From: Phytopythium helicoides
Lineage: Eukaryota > Oomycota > Peronosporomycetes > Pythiales > Pythiaceae
DNA length: 64,000 nt
Direction of reading: 5' to 3'
Assembly (NCBI GenBank): GCA_024867545.1
Contig: JANFNE010000033.1
Location: forward strand, 1 to 64,000
Positions 34,706 through 45,747 of the stretch are shown piece after piece. The notes under the pieces were generated by a model that was not told the DNA's origin, did no database searches, and saw nothing but the letters and a program-made list of their open reading frames with translations. Position numbers and translations under genes: made by a program. How positions within the stretch are numbered: position 1 is the stretch's first letter; the number at the start of each line of letters is the position of its first letter.

Positions 34706-35611
34706 TCACGAGTCGCCGCTGAATGTGCCGCCACCGTCGCCGCCCGTGTCGCCGCCGAACGTGTACGAGCTCTGCGAGCTGTTGTACCCTCCGCCCGTGT
34801 CGCCCGCGAACGTCTGCGAGTATCCGCCGCCCGTGTCGCCTCCGAAGAAGCTCGAGGAGCTGTTGGGGCGGTTGCTGTCCCCGCGGTTCATCCACGAGCC
34901 GAGCAGCGCGCCGAGGCCCAAGCCGCCGACCGCACCGGCAGCCCCTGCCGCGAGCGCCTCGCCTCGTCGGCTGCGGTTGTCTGGCTCGTAGGCTGGCGCC
35001 GTGGGGTAGCCCGAGTAGCCAGGGTAGCCGTACACGGGCTGTCCGCTGCCGTACTGCCCGTCCACGTGGACAGGCTGCGCGAAGTGGATGGTCTCCTCTC
35101 GCTCGCGGTGGCGCTTGTGCGACGGCAGCCAGCAGCAGCAGACGCAGCAGAGCAGCAGCAGGATGAGTAGCACGGTGGAGAAGGACGAGCCCGCGTCGCT
35201 CGAGCGTGCGTGCGGCTGGTAGGGCTGAGCGTCCGGGTAGCCGTAGCCGGCGACGCGGCGGCAGCGGCAGTCGAAGGGCGAGGCGGCGCACTGCGCGCCC
35301 ACGGGGCAGCAGCACGGCGCGCCGCTCGCCATCGCCAGGCAGAACTGCCCCGGCGAGTTGCGGAACGCGCGGTCACAGTAGCCCGTCTGTTGGCACAGTC
35401 CGCAGCCAGAGAGCGCCGCCGACAGCGCCGCGTCGGCCACAGTCTCGCCAGGCTCCGTCGCGGCCTGCGCCTCGGCGGCCGACGGCTCCGCGCGCATCTG
35501 CTGCAGATCGGCGGCCGCGAGCGCCAGCAGCGCAGCTAGCAGCGACGCCAGCAGGCAGAGAGAACGGAGCGAGCGCATGCAGCGAGCGGCGGGAGGAAGA
35601 GAAGTGCGCAT
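34706..35611 (-). CDS. Secreted/type I membrane Cys-rich protein, unknown function
   Basis: One exon, 301 residues. A hydrophobic signal sequence spans about residues 12-34 (Met12 is an equally good start). The ectodomain (about 60-120) is cysteine-rich, with CGLCQQTGYC, APCCCPVGAQC and FDCRCRR clusters. A transmembrane helix of Leu/Cys residues follows at about 145-165, then basic SHKRHRERE, which puts the C terminus in the cytoplasm. The tail is Pro/Tyr/Gly-rich (GYPGYSGYPTAP), then has an Ala/Gly hydrophobic stretch, and ends with three GGDTGGG-type repeats. I do not recognise the family. Confidence 0.75.
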   Translation of the reverse strand: MRTSLPPAARCMRSLRSLCLLASLLAALLALAAADLQQMRAEPSAAEAQAATEPGETVADAALSAALSGCGLCQQTGYCDRAFRNSPGQFCLAMASGAPCCCPVGAQCAASPFDCRCRRVAGYGYPDAQPYQPHARSSDAGSSFSTVLLILLLLCCVCCCWLPSHKRHREREETIHFAQPVHVDGQYGSGQPVYGYPGYSGYPTAPAYEPDNRSRRGEALAAGAAGAVGGLGLGALLGSWMNRGDSNRPNSSSSFFGGDTGGGYSQTFAGDTGGGYNSSQSSYTFGGDTGGDGGGTFSGDS

Positions 35612-35883
35612 GAGGAGGCGGAGGTGGGTGCTCAGTGATTTTTTTGCTTGTCAATCAGCGGCAAAGTAGGGACAGTTCGGGACCGGATCAGCTGCAAGTG
35701 AGACCACAGCCACGACTCCAAGTTGCACGAATGGTCCATTCACCAAGTCACAAGCGTTCGCTGCAACGCTCCTGATCGCTCGCCGCATTCGCACACAGCG
35801 TTCCTGTCTCTATGGGTCCGCTGTGTGGCGGTGGCGTGGGTCCGTAATGGAGGAAAAATTGGTCTTGCTGTCGGTGACATCCC
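35612..35883. other. Intergenic region, left palindrome boundary
   Basis: Holds the 5' flank of the Cys-rich gene and, from about 35737, the outer end of the left palindrome arm. No gene seen. Confidence 0.55.
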
Positions 35884-38066
35884 TCACGTTCTGCACCACG
35901 AAATGTAGTCCAGGACATCAAAGTTGGGGTCCTCCAGACTCTTCTCGTCCAGTCCGTTGGCCGGAGTCAGCAACTTGCGGTACTTGAGCGCCTTGAGAGC
36001 TAGTTTTCGCTGCAAAGCAGTTGGCTTGGTGCTGTCGACCTCGTTCGACGCTGCAGCTGTGTTCTCGCCCTCGCCGTTGTTATTTTCGCCAGCCTTGGCG
36101 GTTGCGATGATCCGTCGCGTGTTTTGCGCACACAACTCTCGGAACGAATCGTTGCGGCCGAAGATGCGAAGCAGCCGAGCCCGGCGGTCGGGTGTCATGC
36201 CAGTCACGCTGCGTGTAATGTCCTGACGACCCGGGATCTCGGTGTTCCCATTGAAGAGTGCCTCTTGCTCGTCGTCCTCAGAGTCGTCATATTCTTCAGC
36301 CGCAACAGCGGTCGACAAGCGTGCGAGCTCATCCCACACATCGGCATCTCGGACTCTGGTCTCCGTCCTCGGTGGCTGTTGGTTCTCGTCACCAGCACCG
36401 CTTGGCTCCAGACGTCCGTTGGTGTGCCGTAGTTTGGGCGAACGTCGCGACGGTGACAAGGATCTTGAGCGACGCGGAGCGGATGCGCGGTCGAGGCGCA
36501 GCGCCTTGATGTGGTCTTCCAGCTCCACGAGCTCGGCCAGCTCCTCCTCCGTGAAGACGGAGCTGCCGGTGCTCTGCGCGAAGTCGTCCCCGCCGAGTGT
36601 GGATCGGTCCATCGTTCTCACGCCAGTTGACAACCGAGATTTGTTCGAGTGAGCACGTGCGACGATCGCGAGCGCGTTGGTGTCCTCGCAGCAGAAGTGG
36701 CGCGGCGGTGGCGAATTGCAAAGTGGCATTGCGAAAACCGAAGGATAGCGGTGCCGCGAGCTCGTGCTGATGCACATGGCGGCGGCCTGGATGCCCAGTC
36801 GAGTCTCCGCGATTACCATCGTGCGCGCTCTGAGAGTCCTTTTTGGCGTTTGACGTATGCCCGAGAGGAGACTCGAAAGCGGTAGGCACGCCCACCGTAG
36901 GAGGTTCGTTTCTAGTTTTCTTCTATGCTTGGCGCCGTGCTGACCCCTTCGTCTTTTTGGACTGCAAATGGAGGAAGGAATCAAGTCGCGCGCGTTCCGG
37001 CGACGTTGTGGAGGTGGAGACTACTGCGAAACCACTGGCCCAGCGTCGCATTGAAACGCAGTACTGTAGTTGACGCGGAGTGCCGATAAAAACGTCTGTA
37101 TCTTCCTTGGCCAAAGACTCAGCATACCGCCACGGCGTACCGCGCGAACAGTGCACTGGCGCCATGGGGCATGAGTTAGCGACCAGCGGAGCAGGACATT
37201 TATCACTCAGTCCTTGATTCAATGAGATGGGAGGGGCTTGTGAAAAGAGATCAGCGTCGCGATCTGAAGCGCAAGGCGACGGCTTGAGTCACACGCACAT
37301 GGAAACTCTAAGGCGAGGAAGATGATCAATTGCGTTGGCGATTTTCTCCAGCAGAAGGGGACTCGCTCAGCACGCAAGGCGCCCGCAGCCACCGAGGTCG
37401 CTCTCTGCGCTCAACGGCACGGAGGGTCAGTCGACTAAAGTCGAACAGCAGGTTTGCATCATGTACAGGCGTCCCATGTATTTACAGAGGGATATCGTCG
37501 CACTTGGCGGTTCACTGAATTATAATATCCAACAAGCTATGCATCGACACAAAAGTTCAGCATGCGACGACTCCAGAACCGACGGCTGCTCAGCCCCCGT
37601 CATGTCAAGCGAGCGCCAGTTGCAATCGGCCGATGTGTCCTATGGTCGTTTCGCAGTATGAGTGCGGCACTCCAGTTCCTTCCGCAAAAGTGAAAATGTG
37701 TTCGGCTGAGGCGTCACCTCATCATCGCGTAGGACCGGTTCGCGACCTCCAGTCGTGAAGTGTACAGCAGAAGCCGCATTGAGCTCTTCTCAGCTGCTCG
37801 AGTGAGCAATTCTGCTTCGTACGTGTTCACTTGGAGTATCCACGACGCTTCCGAGCGCTGAGACGCGCAACACTTGATTTGAAATCACGCCGAGGGGCTG
37901 GTTTGGTGGCGAAAAGTAGATAGGCAGTGCGTTAATTGACATAGAGAGGTGCAACAAGTTCAAGCGTGTGGTGAGCCTGGCTACTTTGTCTGTCTGCACG
38001 AAGGTACCGCACAGTGAAGCTGCAGCGCTTTCGACCGGGCTTAAGAGTCCGAGGTGATGATTGCGA
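35737..38066. repeat. Left arm of 5.3-kb palindrome
   Basis: About 2330 bp that reappears in inverted orientation at 38736-41067. Similarity covers a gene, its upstream region and about 1 kb of non-coding DNA. Both ends are sharp: outer near attcaccaagtcacaag and inner near gaggtgatgattgcga. The arms differ by scattered substitutions and small indels (roughly 93-97% identical by eye). Confidence 0.9.
35884..36612 (-). CDS. Unknown acidic/basic protein, palindrome copy L
   Basis: From the ATG of MDRSTLGGDDF (36612) this encodes 242 residues. The frame is open a further 124 codons to an ATG at 36984, but that part reads like leader (Arg/Cys/Ser-rich), so I prefer the internal start. The protein has an acidic helical start (FTEEELAELVELEDHIKALR), an RS-rich stretch (PRRSRSLSPSRRSPK), an acidic EEYDDSEDDEQE segment and a conserved-looking C-terminal part (MTPDRRARLLRIFGRNDSFRELCAQNTRRIIATAKAGE ... 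LDYISWC, quoted in part). No family recognised. The RS dipeptides suggest phosphorylation or RNA-related roles, but only weakly. Confidence 0.65.
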   Translation of the reverse strand: MDRSTLGGDDFAQSTGSSVFTEEELAELVELEDHIKALRLDRASAPRRSRSLSPSRRSPKLRHTNGRLEPSGAGDENQQPPRTETRVRDADVWDELARLSTAVAAEEYDDSEDDEQEALFNGNTEIPGRQDITRSVTGMTPDRRARLLRIFGRNDSFRELCAQNTRRIIATAKAGENNNGEGENTAAASNEVDSTKPTALQRKLALKALKYRKLLTPANGLDEKSLEDPNFDVLDYISWCRT

Positions 38067-39818
38067 GCAGCCAGTTTATTGCAGCTCTTTGTGTGAATGG
38101 ACCGATAGAAATGTGCTATATCCAATGAAGGTGTCGATGTGCAGAAGGAGTGCAGCCAGGTCGAGGGCCGTTGGAACCTCCCGCCTTCTCAATCTTCGCC
38201 GACTTTTGGTGTCGAATATAACGGTCGCTAGTGATCATTTGAATTCTCCCCTCCTGATCGCAATGAGACGATGAAAAGGTACACAAGGTCGGACTACGAT
38301 CCCATGTTGAAGCTGACTTCAACGTCTGTCGATCGGTATTATTTGGTAGATTAATCAATTTATGAAGCACAAATATCAAAACAGAGATATATGTGCAGAG
38401 ACAGACCACGTTGAAGTGATCTTCAACTTGGTCCACCCAGGAGCTCTTGTAGCCCTTGGAGTGTTTTGAAATGTCCTGGACCGAGTAGCCTTGATCTTGA
38501 TTGAAACAAGTGTGAATTCACAGGAGGGATTGTGAGCAGAGGAGCAAGCTTATAAATGGAAAAAGGAAGGACTAGCGCACCCAACCTGGCTGCTTGGTAG
38601 AGTGTGATTGCCACCACCTGATGAGTCCTGCAGTAGACCCACCACAAGCTGACCGTCCATTGATTGAAGAAAATACTTATCATATGCGGACAACAAACAC
38701 AAACGTCAGCTGAACATCTCATCCGAGTCGTCATTTCGCAATCATCACCTCGGACTCTTAAGCCCGGTCGAAAGAGCTGCGGCGTCACCGTTCGGTACCC
38801 TCGTGCAAACAGACAGAGTAGCCAGGCTCACCACACGCTTGAACATGTTGCACCTCTCTGTCAATTAACGCAGTGCCCATCTACTTTCCGCCACCAAACT
38901 AGCCCCTCGGCGTGATTCAAATCAAGTGTTGCGCGTCTCAGCGCCCGGAAGCGTCGTGGATACTCCGAGTCAACACGTACGAGGCAGAATTGCTCACTCG
39001 AGCAGCTCAGAAGAGCTCAATGCGGCTACTGCTGTACACTTCACGACTGGAGAGCGCGAACCGGCCCCACGCGATGATGAAGTGACGCCTCGACCGAACA
39101 CATTTTCACTTTTGCGGAAGGAACCGGAGTGCCGCACTCGTACTGCGAAACGACCATAGGACACATCGGCCGATTGCAACTGGCGCTCGCTTGACATGAC
39201 GGGGGCTGAGCAGCCGTCGGTTCTGGAGTCGTCACATGCTGAACTTTTGTGTCTATGCATAGATTGTTGGATATTATACCGCAGTGAACCGCCAAGTGCA
39301 GCGATATCCCCTCTGTAAATACATGGAATGCCTGTACATGATGCAAACCTGCTGTTTGACTTTAGTCGACTGACCCTCCGTGCCGTTGAGCGCAGAGAGC
39401 GACCTCGGTGGCTGCGGGCATCTTGCGTGCTGAGTGAGTCCTCTTCTGCTGGAGAAAATCGCCGACGCAAATGATCATCTTCCTTGCCTTAGAGTTTCCA
39501 TGTGTGTGTGACACAAGCCGTCGCCTTGCGCTTCAGATCGCGACGCTGATCTCTTTTCACAAGCCCCTCCCATCTCATTGAATCAAGGACTGAGTGATAA
39601 GTGTCCTGCTCCGCTGGTCGCTAACTCATGGCCCATGGCGCCGGTGCACTGTCCGCGCGGAATGCCGTGGCGATATGCCGATGAGTCTTTGGCCAAGGAA
39701 GATACAGACGTTTTTATCGGCACCTCCGCGTCAACTACAGTACTCCGTTCAATGCGACGCTGGGCCAGTGGTTTCGCAGTAGTCTCCACCTCCACAACGT
39801 CGCCGGAACGCGCGCGAC
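36985..39818. other. Non-coding inner arms and spacer of the palindrome
   Basis: Contains the promoter-side DNA of both palindrome genes, the inner ~1 kb of each arm and the 669-bp unique spacer (38067-38735). The many short ORFs appear as mirror pairs because of the palindrome and have no recognisable domains. Confidence 0.6.
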
Positions 39819-41067
39819 TTGATTCCTTCCTCCATTTGCAGTCCAAAAAGACGAAGGGGTCAGCACGGCGCCAAGCATAGAAGAAAACTAGAAACGAACC
39901 TCCTACGGTGGGCGTGCCTACCGCTTTCGAGTCTCCTCTCGGGCATACGTCAAACGCCAAAAAGGACTCTCAGAGCGCGCACGATGGTAATCGCGGAGAC
40001 TCGGCTGGGCATCCAGGCCGCCGCCATGTGCATCAGCACGAGCTCGCGGCACCGCTATCCTTCGGTTTTCGCAATGCCACTTTGCAATTCGCCACCGCCG
40101 CGCCACTTCTGCTGCGAGGACACCAACGCGCTCGCGATCGTCGCACGCGCTCACTCGAGCAAATCTCGGTTGTCAACTGGCGGGAGGACGATGGACCGAT
40201 CCACACTCGGCGGGGACGACTTCGCGCAGAGCACCGGCAGCTCCGTCTTCACGGAGGAGGAGCTGGCCGAGCTCGTGGAGCTGGAGGACCACATCAAGGC
40301 GCTGCGCCTTGACCGCGCATCCGCGCCGCGTCGCTCAAGATCCTTGTCACCATCGCGACGTTCGCCCAAGCTGCGGCACACCAACGGACGGCTGGAGCCA
40401 AGCGGTGCTGGTGACGAGAGCCAACAACCATCGAGGACAAAGACCAGAGTCCGAGATGCCGATGTGTGGGATGAGCTCGCGCGCTTGTCGACCGCTGTTG
40501 CGGCTGAAGAATATGACGACTCTGAGGACGAAGAGCAAGAGGCGTTCTTCAATGGGGACGCCGAGATCCCGGGTCGTCAGGACATTACACGCAGCGTGAC
40601 TGGCATGACACCCGACCGCCGGGCTCGGCTGCTTCGCATCTTCGGCCGCAACGATTCGTTCCGAGAGTTGTGTGCGCAAAACACACGACGGATCATCGCG
40701 ACCGCCAAAGCTGGAGAAAGCAACAACGGAGAGGGTGAGAACACAGCTGCGGCGTCGAATGAGGTCGACAGCGCCAAGCCAACTGCTTTGCAGCGAAAGC
40801 TAGCTCTCAAGGCGCTCAAGTACCGCAAGTTGCTGACTCCGGCGAACGGACTGGACGAGAAGAGTCTGGAGGACCCCAACTTTGATGTACTGGACTACAT
40901 TTCGTGGTGCAGAACGTGAGGATGGTCGCCGACAGCAAGACCAATTTTTCCTCCATTACGGACCCACGCTACCGCCACACACCGGACCCATAGAGACAGG
41001 AACGCTGTGCGCGAATGCGGCGAGCAATCAGTAGCGTTGTAGCAAAGCAGCTTGTGACTTCGTGAAT
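38736..41067. repeat. Right arm of 5.3-kb palindrome
   Basis: Inverted copy of 35737-38066, about 2332 bp. The central spacer (38067-38735) is 669 bp. The right arm ends about 80 bp from the 3' end of VPS35. Confidence 0.9.
40191..40919 (+). CDS. Unknown acidic/basic protein, palindrome copy R
   Basis: Inverted duplicate of the gene at 35884-36612, also 242 residues from MDRSTL and likewise open upstream, here to 39819. I count roughly ten amino-acid differences from copy L, clustered in the disordered regions (for example ENQQPPRTE versus ESQQPSRTK, and EALFNGNTE versus EAFFNGDAE), while the N- and C-terminal blocks are unchanged. Both copies are intact, so both may be expressed. Confidence 0.65.
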   Translation: MDRSTLGGDDFAQSTGSSVFTEEELAELVELEDHIKALRLDRASAPRRSRSLSPSRRSPKLRHTNGRLEPSGAGDESQQPSRTKTRVRDADVWDELARLSTAVAAEEYDDSEDEEQEAFFNGDAEIPGRQDITRSVTGMTPDRRARLLRIFGRNDSFRELCAQNTRRIIATAKAGESNNGEGENTAAASNEVDSAKPTALQRKLALKALKYRKLLTPANGLDEKSLEDPNFDVLDYISWCRT

Positions 41068-41148
41068 CGAGTTGATACTCTGTGAATACCAACGTGTTTA
41101 GGAACTACTTTGGCGTAGGCGCGTTCTCACTCAATTGAACAACTTTGC

Positions 41149-43917
41149 TTAGGCAGAGATTGTCAATCCCTTGGTCTCCATGTATCGCAGCACATCGCGG
41201 AAGCGGAACTCGCTCTCGTTGCGCGTCTGACCGTGCTCCATGTTGGCCAAGTGATCTTGCACAAGAGCCACGAGGCCTTTCAAATAATTGCGCGTCACCT
41301 CGGGTGTCTGCATCTCGAAAAAGTACACATACTGGCATTCCATCGCTACATCAGAAAACCCAAATTCAGATCTCACGATAACTAAGCATCTTACCGCCTC
41401 GAGAATGTCAATGAAAAGCGGTACTTGACTAGCTGATGAGCCACTCATACCATCCGTAATTCGCAATGCCCGCTGCAAGCATTCCAACACCCGCTTGCCA
41501 TCTTGATGTTGGGGATGCTGTGGCAATTGAATAGACAAGTCAGAGTTTGGCTCCTTCCTCTGAGGATACATACCAAACTTACCCAGAATAAGTGCGCACA
41601 GCTGACAACCATACTAGCCTGCTCGTTCTTTTTGAGGAGTCGAGCCGCATACTGTGTTGTCTTAGCTGCCAACACATCATAGTTGGCCTCCGAGAGATGC
41701 TGAGTCACTCGCAGTGACGAAATCATTAGCTCAAGAGCCCTCCACTGCTCGCGCGAGTTGGTGATCTGGTCTTCATAGACAATAAATGCTTGCGTGATGA
41801 ATTCGTACGCAATAGCCTCCAAATTGGCTCCGTCTGCAACCAAAGCACACTGGAGAAAGAGGCTCACGCACGTCACAGACATTTGCTCGAGCTTGGAGGC
41901 CAATGCTGTCACCATCTCGTGCACGAACTGAAGCACCTCTCTCACAGATAACACACACTCTTGCGAGGAGGATGACACCTCTCGTGCAAGTGCCAGCGAT
42001 CGATAGATAAGCGGAACAAGGGTGTAGCGGATACGAAACACTCCGCCTTGCCCGAACGCTCGTCGCGCAACGGAGAAAATCTGAAACTGCGCGTCCAAAG
42101 TATCGGCACACACTAAGTGGATGATCTTGGATAGATTCAATTGTTCCCGCTCAAAAGCATCCAATTCCTTGCGCGTTGCGGACGATGCTTCCAAAGCGAC
42201 GGGTGCACCGTTTGGATCATCGCGAATGACAGGTGCAAGCACCTCGACCAGGAACTCCATATCAGCCACTCTGATAATGCGCTGTTTGCGTTCCAGAAGA
42301 ATCTTGATCCACTCTATCGCCACCACTTTTCGTGTAGAGCTGAACGGAAGGAATTGAAGTACCTCCAGGAAAGACTTGATCTTCATAATCTCTTGCACAG
42401 ATAACTGCTGCATGACAATCGTCACAAACTCTTTGACTTGAGGGACCACAATGTCTTGAGTCTCTTTATCACTCCACGTTTGCGCCTTGACAAATGCTAG
42501 GAGACACTGAGCCACTTGCTCCAATAACATCATGCTGGTAGTGAAACATTTCAGAGCAAAGTTGGCGAGCACAACGAAGAACTTCATTGCTGAGTCACTC
42601 AGAGGAGTTGCTGCTGTATTCGCATCTGGTGCTTGGTCCATCTTTGAATTCTCCTTTTTATCACTGCTCGATTGGGGTGTTCCTGAGTATCGGATGCTTG
42701 TTGCTGCGAGCAATGTGCTGGTAGAACTCATCAAAAGCCTGAACACCTCGTTTTGTTGGATTTCACCATCGGCAAGACTTGTGCTCTCTCCAACCTGTCC
42801 AACACGTGACTTCGCTAAAGCGATTCGACTATTCTCAAAGTAGGTTGTAAGACGTTCGACCAGCGCTGATAGCATCACAGCAATATCCACTCGCACGTGT
42901 AACTCGCCCATTGCATGGAGCAGCTTCTCAAGGTTTCGGAGGTGGAACTCGTCAGGAAAGACCTGGATGATGCAGTCGACGAGGTATTGCTGGGCGATGG
43001 CGTCCTTGCATCCAATAATGATCTCCAAGAGTTTTGGCAGCACCTTGGCGGAGTATACCTCAGTCGTGACGCCTTCGAGTTGACTCAGGCGAACGAGCGA
43101 CGTGCCTACAAGCACGCGCAAGTCTTGGCGCTCCTTTTCACGAGCTGCTTTGTTCTTTGCTGCAGCTACACCCGCCTTTTGATATTGCATGCGAATCCAG
43201 AGTTGGTTGGTCTCGCTGAGGTTGTGCAGCAGGAAGGCAATCGAGTCGTCTGTCGATCCTCCGCCCGCCCGCTCATAATCCGAGCCAACGTCCGGGAGTT
43301 TGTCCTTGACGGAGATGGACAGATAGTTTCGCAAAAACAGACCCCTCAGCGGGTACTGCACGCCCTTGGTCATCTCCACCAAGTCGGTCAGGATCTCGCG
43401 CGCGGGCGCCTCCTTCGTCTTGATGTAGACCGAGCCGACTGTCACCAGCAGATACCTATCATGCAGGACCAGGTTGGTCAATATCCCCAAGAGATTCTCC
43501 TGCAGCAATGAGACTAGTCCTCACAGTCGTGGAAGCACGTTCCCGCTGCTTTGCACCCGCTCATACAGCGAGCGCATGGGTGTCCCGCTGCGCTGAAGGT
43601 CCTCAAAGTAGCTCTCGAGGTGGCGCAGCTCGTCCAGCACCTGCATATCTAGCTCAGCGCCACCGCATCCCTGCAGTCAGCCCACCCGCCACGACAGTTC
43701 GACCCGCAGCGCACGCACAGAGCTGGTAGTAGTTCTTGGGCGAGAGCAGGCTCGTGCGCAGCTCGCGCAGCAGCTCGCCCGCGTGGCGCAGCACCGCGTG
43801 CAGCTCGCCCGCGTCCACCGCGCGCTTCATGCGGAACGCCTGGTCGCGCACGTTGCGCAGCGCCTCCTGCAGCAGGTCGGCCTCGCCCTGCTCGTCCAGC
43901 ACGAACGCCGACGCCAT
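41149..43917 (-). CDS. VPS35: Vacuolar protein sorting-associated protein 35 (retromer core)
   Basis: Five exons (43917-43719, 43648-43525, 43455-41583, 41517-41395, 41331-41149) with introns of 70, 69, 65 and 63 bp give 833 residues, close to the ~800 usual for VPS35. The protein is the alpha-solenoid scaffold of retromer, which recycles receptors from endosomes to the Golgi or plasma membrane. Evidence: an N-terminal MKRxxD...LRTSLLSPKNYYQLY block; the PRLYL motif (residues 106-110), restored exactly across intron 2, needed for VPS26 and Rab7 contact; KGVQYPLRGLFLRNYL; RQDLRVLVGTSLVRLSQLEGV; IIQVFPDEFHL; and a C-terminal KLLKKNEQ...CAHLFW followed by LFIDILEAYVYFFE. Intron 4 was placed so that LFIDILEA joins YVYFF as in other VPS35 proteins; its unspliced form also stays in frame (63 bp). 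Confidence 0.94.
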
Positions 43918-44197
43918 CTCGAGCCCTTGGGTTTCTGCGGAAGATCCGCTCGTTCTCTCTTTCCACCTCCTGCGTCGCGGGATTTCAGCCAATCGCATGC
44001 GTCTATTCACGCAGCGGGCCAATCAGATCGAGGCGTTATGGAACATCTAACTGCTGCGCGGCCATCGCTTGGGCTCTGGCGGCCACCGGAACAACGGAAA
44101 ATGGAACGCAGACCGAGTGGAGGGCAATGGACTCTATGACTCGACGGACCGACGGGGACGCCACTTAAATACCTAGGGGAGCTAGTGCTGCGGCCGC
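43918..44197. other. VPS35 promoter region
   Basis: 280 bp between the VPS35 start and the 3' end of the next minus-strand gene. No element identified with confidence. Confidence 0.4.
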
Positions 44198-44692
44198 TTA
44201 GACCTTGGGCGGCAGGATCTTGACGAACCGGCTGCGCAGCGCGACGAGCACGAGCGCATGCTCGTTCTTGCGCACCTGCGCGAGCTCGCGCGAGAGCGCG
44301 GCCACGCGCTGCTGGAGCGAGGCGCGCGCCAGCTGCTGCATGCGCAGCACGGAGCGGATGTGCTCGAGCAGCTGCAGCTCCTCGTCGCGCTCGTCCAGCA
44401 GCTCGTCGAGCTCCTCGGCGCGCGCCTGCAGGCTCTCGACGTCTCTCGCGGGCTCTGGCTGCGCGCGCAGGTGCTCGATCTCCTCCTCGTGGCTGGCCAT
44501 GAGCTCCTCGATCTCCTCGAGGCGCGCCTCGGACTCGTCCAGGTCGTCCTCGGACGTGGCGATGGCTCGCGTCGCGTCCTCCAGCTCGCCGCGCGTGGCT
44601 CGCAGCTGCGCGCGTACCGACCGCCCGTACAGCGTCACCTTGGCCGCCACCTGCTCCAGTTGCGCCGCCGTCACCGACTTGCGGAAGCTCAT
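44198..44692 (-). CDS. Small coiled-coil protein, unknown function
   Basis: 164 residues from the ATG of MSFRKSV (44692). The frame is open upstream to 44899, but that stretch is Ser/Arg/Gln-rich and looks like 5' leader. From about residue 10 to 140 the sequence is heptad-rich with long acidic runs (SEDDLDESEARLEEIEEL, ELDELLDERDEELQLLEH), predicting a continuous coiled coil with a short break at the PEPARD segment, ending in a basic hydrophobic tail, SRFVKILPPKV. It resembles small tubulin-cofactor- or tether-like coiled coils only in general form; no family assigned. Confidence 0.6.
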   Translation of the reverse strand: MSFRKSVTAAQLEQVAAKVTLYGRSVRAQLRATRGELEDATRAIATSEDDLDESEARLEEIEELMASHEEEIEHLRAQPEPARDVESLQARAEELDELLDERDEELQLLEHIRSVLRMQQLARASLQQRVAALSRELAQVRKNEHALVLVALRSRFVKILPPKV

Positions 44693-45747
44693 GGTTGTGA
44701 TGCTGGAGCTTTTTTGATGAAGTTGCTGCTGCTGTCGTTGCTGCAGTAGCCGTAGTGAGCCCCTGGAGCTGCTGCGGATGAGGCGACTCGACCTGCTGGA
44801 GACCCGCCGGCTTGAGGAATGAGAGGACCACAGCAAACAGCGGCGGTCGGAGCAGGAGGCGACGACGGTAGCAACGACCGAGGGGGCGGCGTCGTACACA
44901 TGTAACTCACGCGGTCACGCCCGCGTCGTACCGTAGATGGGGAGGAGCTACGATAGTCGGACCAGCTGGTACTGAACTCTGTTGCGCCGCGCGCTGATTG
45001 GTCGAGCGCGCTGATTCCTTGACGTCTGCCGGTCGCTCGCTGCTGACTGATTGGGAGAAAAACGGGCCGAGTGCGCCTTATTCGGGGGATGGTCTGTCGC
45101 CCTCGCCAGCAGGCGATTCTAATTCCTGCGATAATTGATAACTGCGCGCGACGTGCGACTCACACCACCGAACATTCGATACATTTTGTATTAAACGCAT
45201 ACCTTTACGAATAAATGCATCGGACAAACGTAATGCGCCGCAGAAACAGAGACCCAAGCGCTACTGCACTGCTTCAACACGTCACACCATCACCATCCGT
45301 GCTGCATTGCGCAGTGCATTTCGGCCGCCAGGTGGCGATGGTAAGCGCTGATGTATCACCAAGCGGTCGAATACATCACTGCTGCTGTCACAGCGGCATC
45401 CCATCGCTCGCCAGCCGCGCGCGACGCAAGCCAGCGAGTTCCGCGATTCCATCGGCCGCCGTGTCCAGCGCTCTCTGCTGTTGGTGGTCGCGTGGCGTCG
45501 GACAATGCTGCAGAGGATCAAGTCGAGGAGGACACATCAAGCACTGTGAGAGGGTAAAGACCTGCACGAGTGAGGTGACGCACGCGGCAGAGTGGCACGC
45601 GGCGCTGATTGCGGCTGGCCCGAACCATCGCGCGTGCTGCGGCCGAGCACCAACGTCAAATTCATTTCCCGCATCCGTTCGGGGCGGACCAGCGACGCGA
45701 CCCACCGCGGGCTCTCTCTACAGCTTCTGCGCGTCGGAAGCCACTAG
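44693..45747. other. Intergenic region, no gene seen
   Basis: About 1 kb between two minus-strand genes. It has an AT-rich patch near 45130-45215. Open frames on either strand (for example 45215-45928) overlap the neighbour's coding DNA and lack recognisable domains. Confidence 0.5.

Noticed and set aside
34566..35315. 249-codon ORF in another minus frame of the Cys-rich protein gene
   Set aside because: Arg/Leu/Pro-rich shadow. The chosen frame has signal peptide, Cys clusters and a membrane helix.
38067..38735. Gene or mobile element in the palindrome spacer
   Set aside because: No ORF of credible length or terminal repeats beyond the palindrome arms.
41332..41394. Retained in-frame segment of VPS35
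   Set aside because: The frame stays open, but GT-AG ends, 63-bp length and exact rejoining of LFIDILEA to YVYFFE as in other VPS35 proteins favour an intron.
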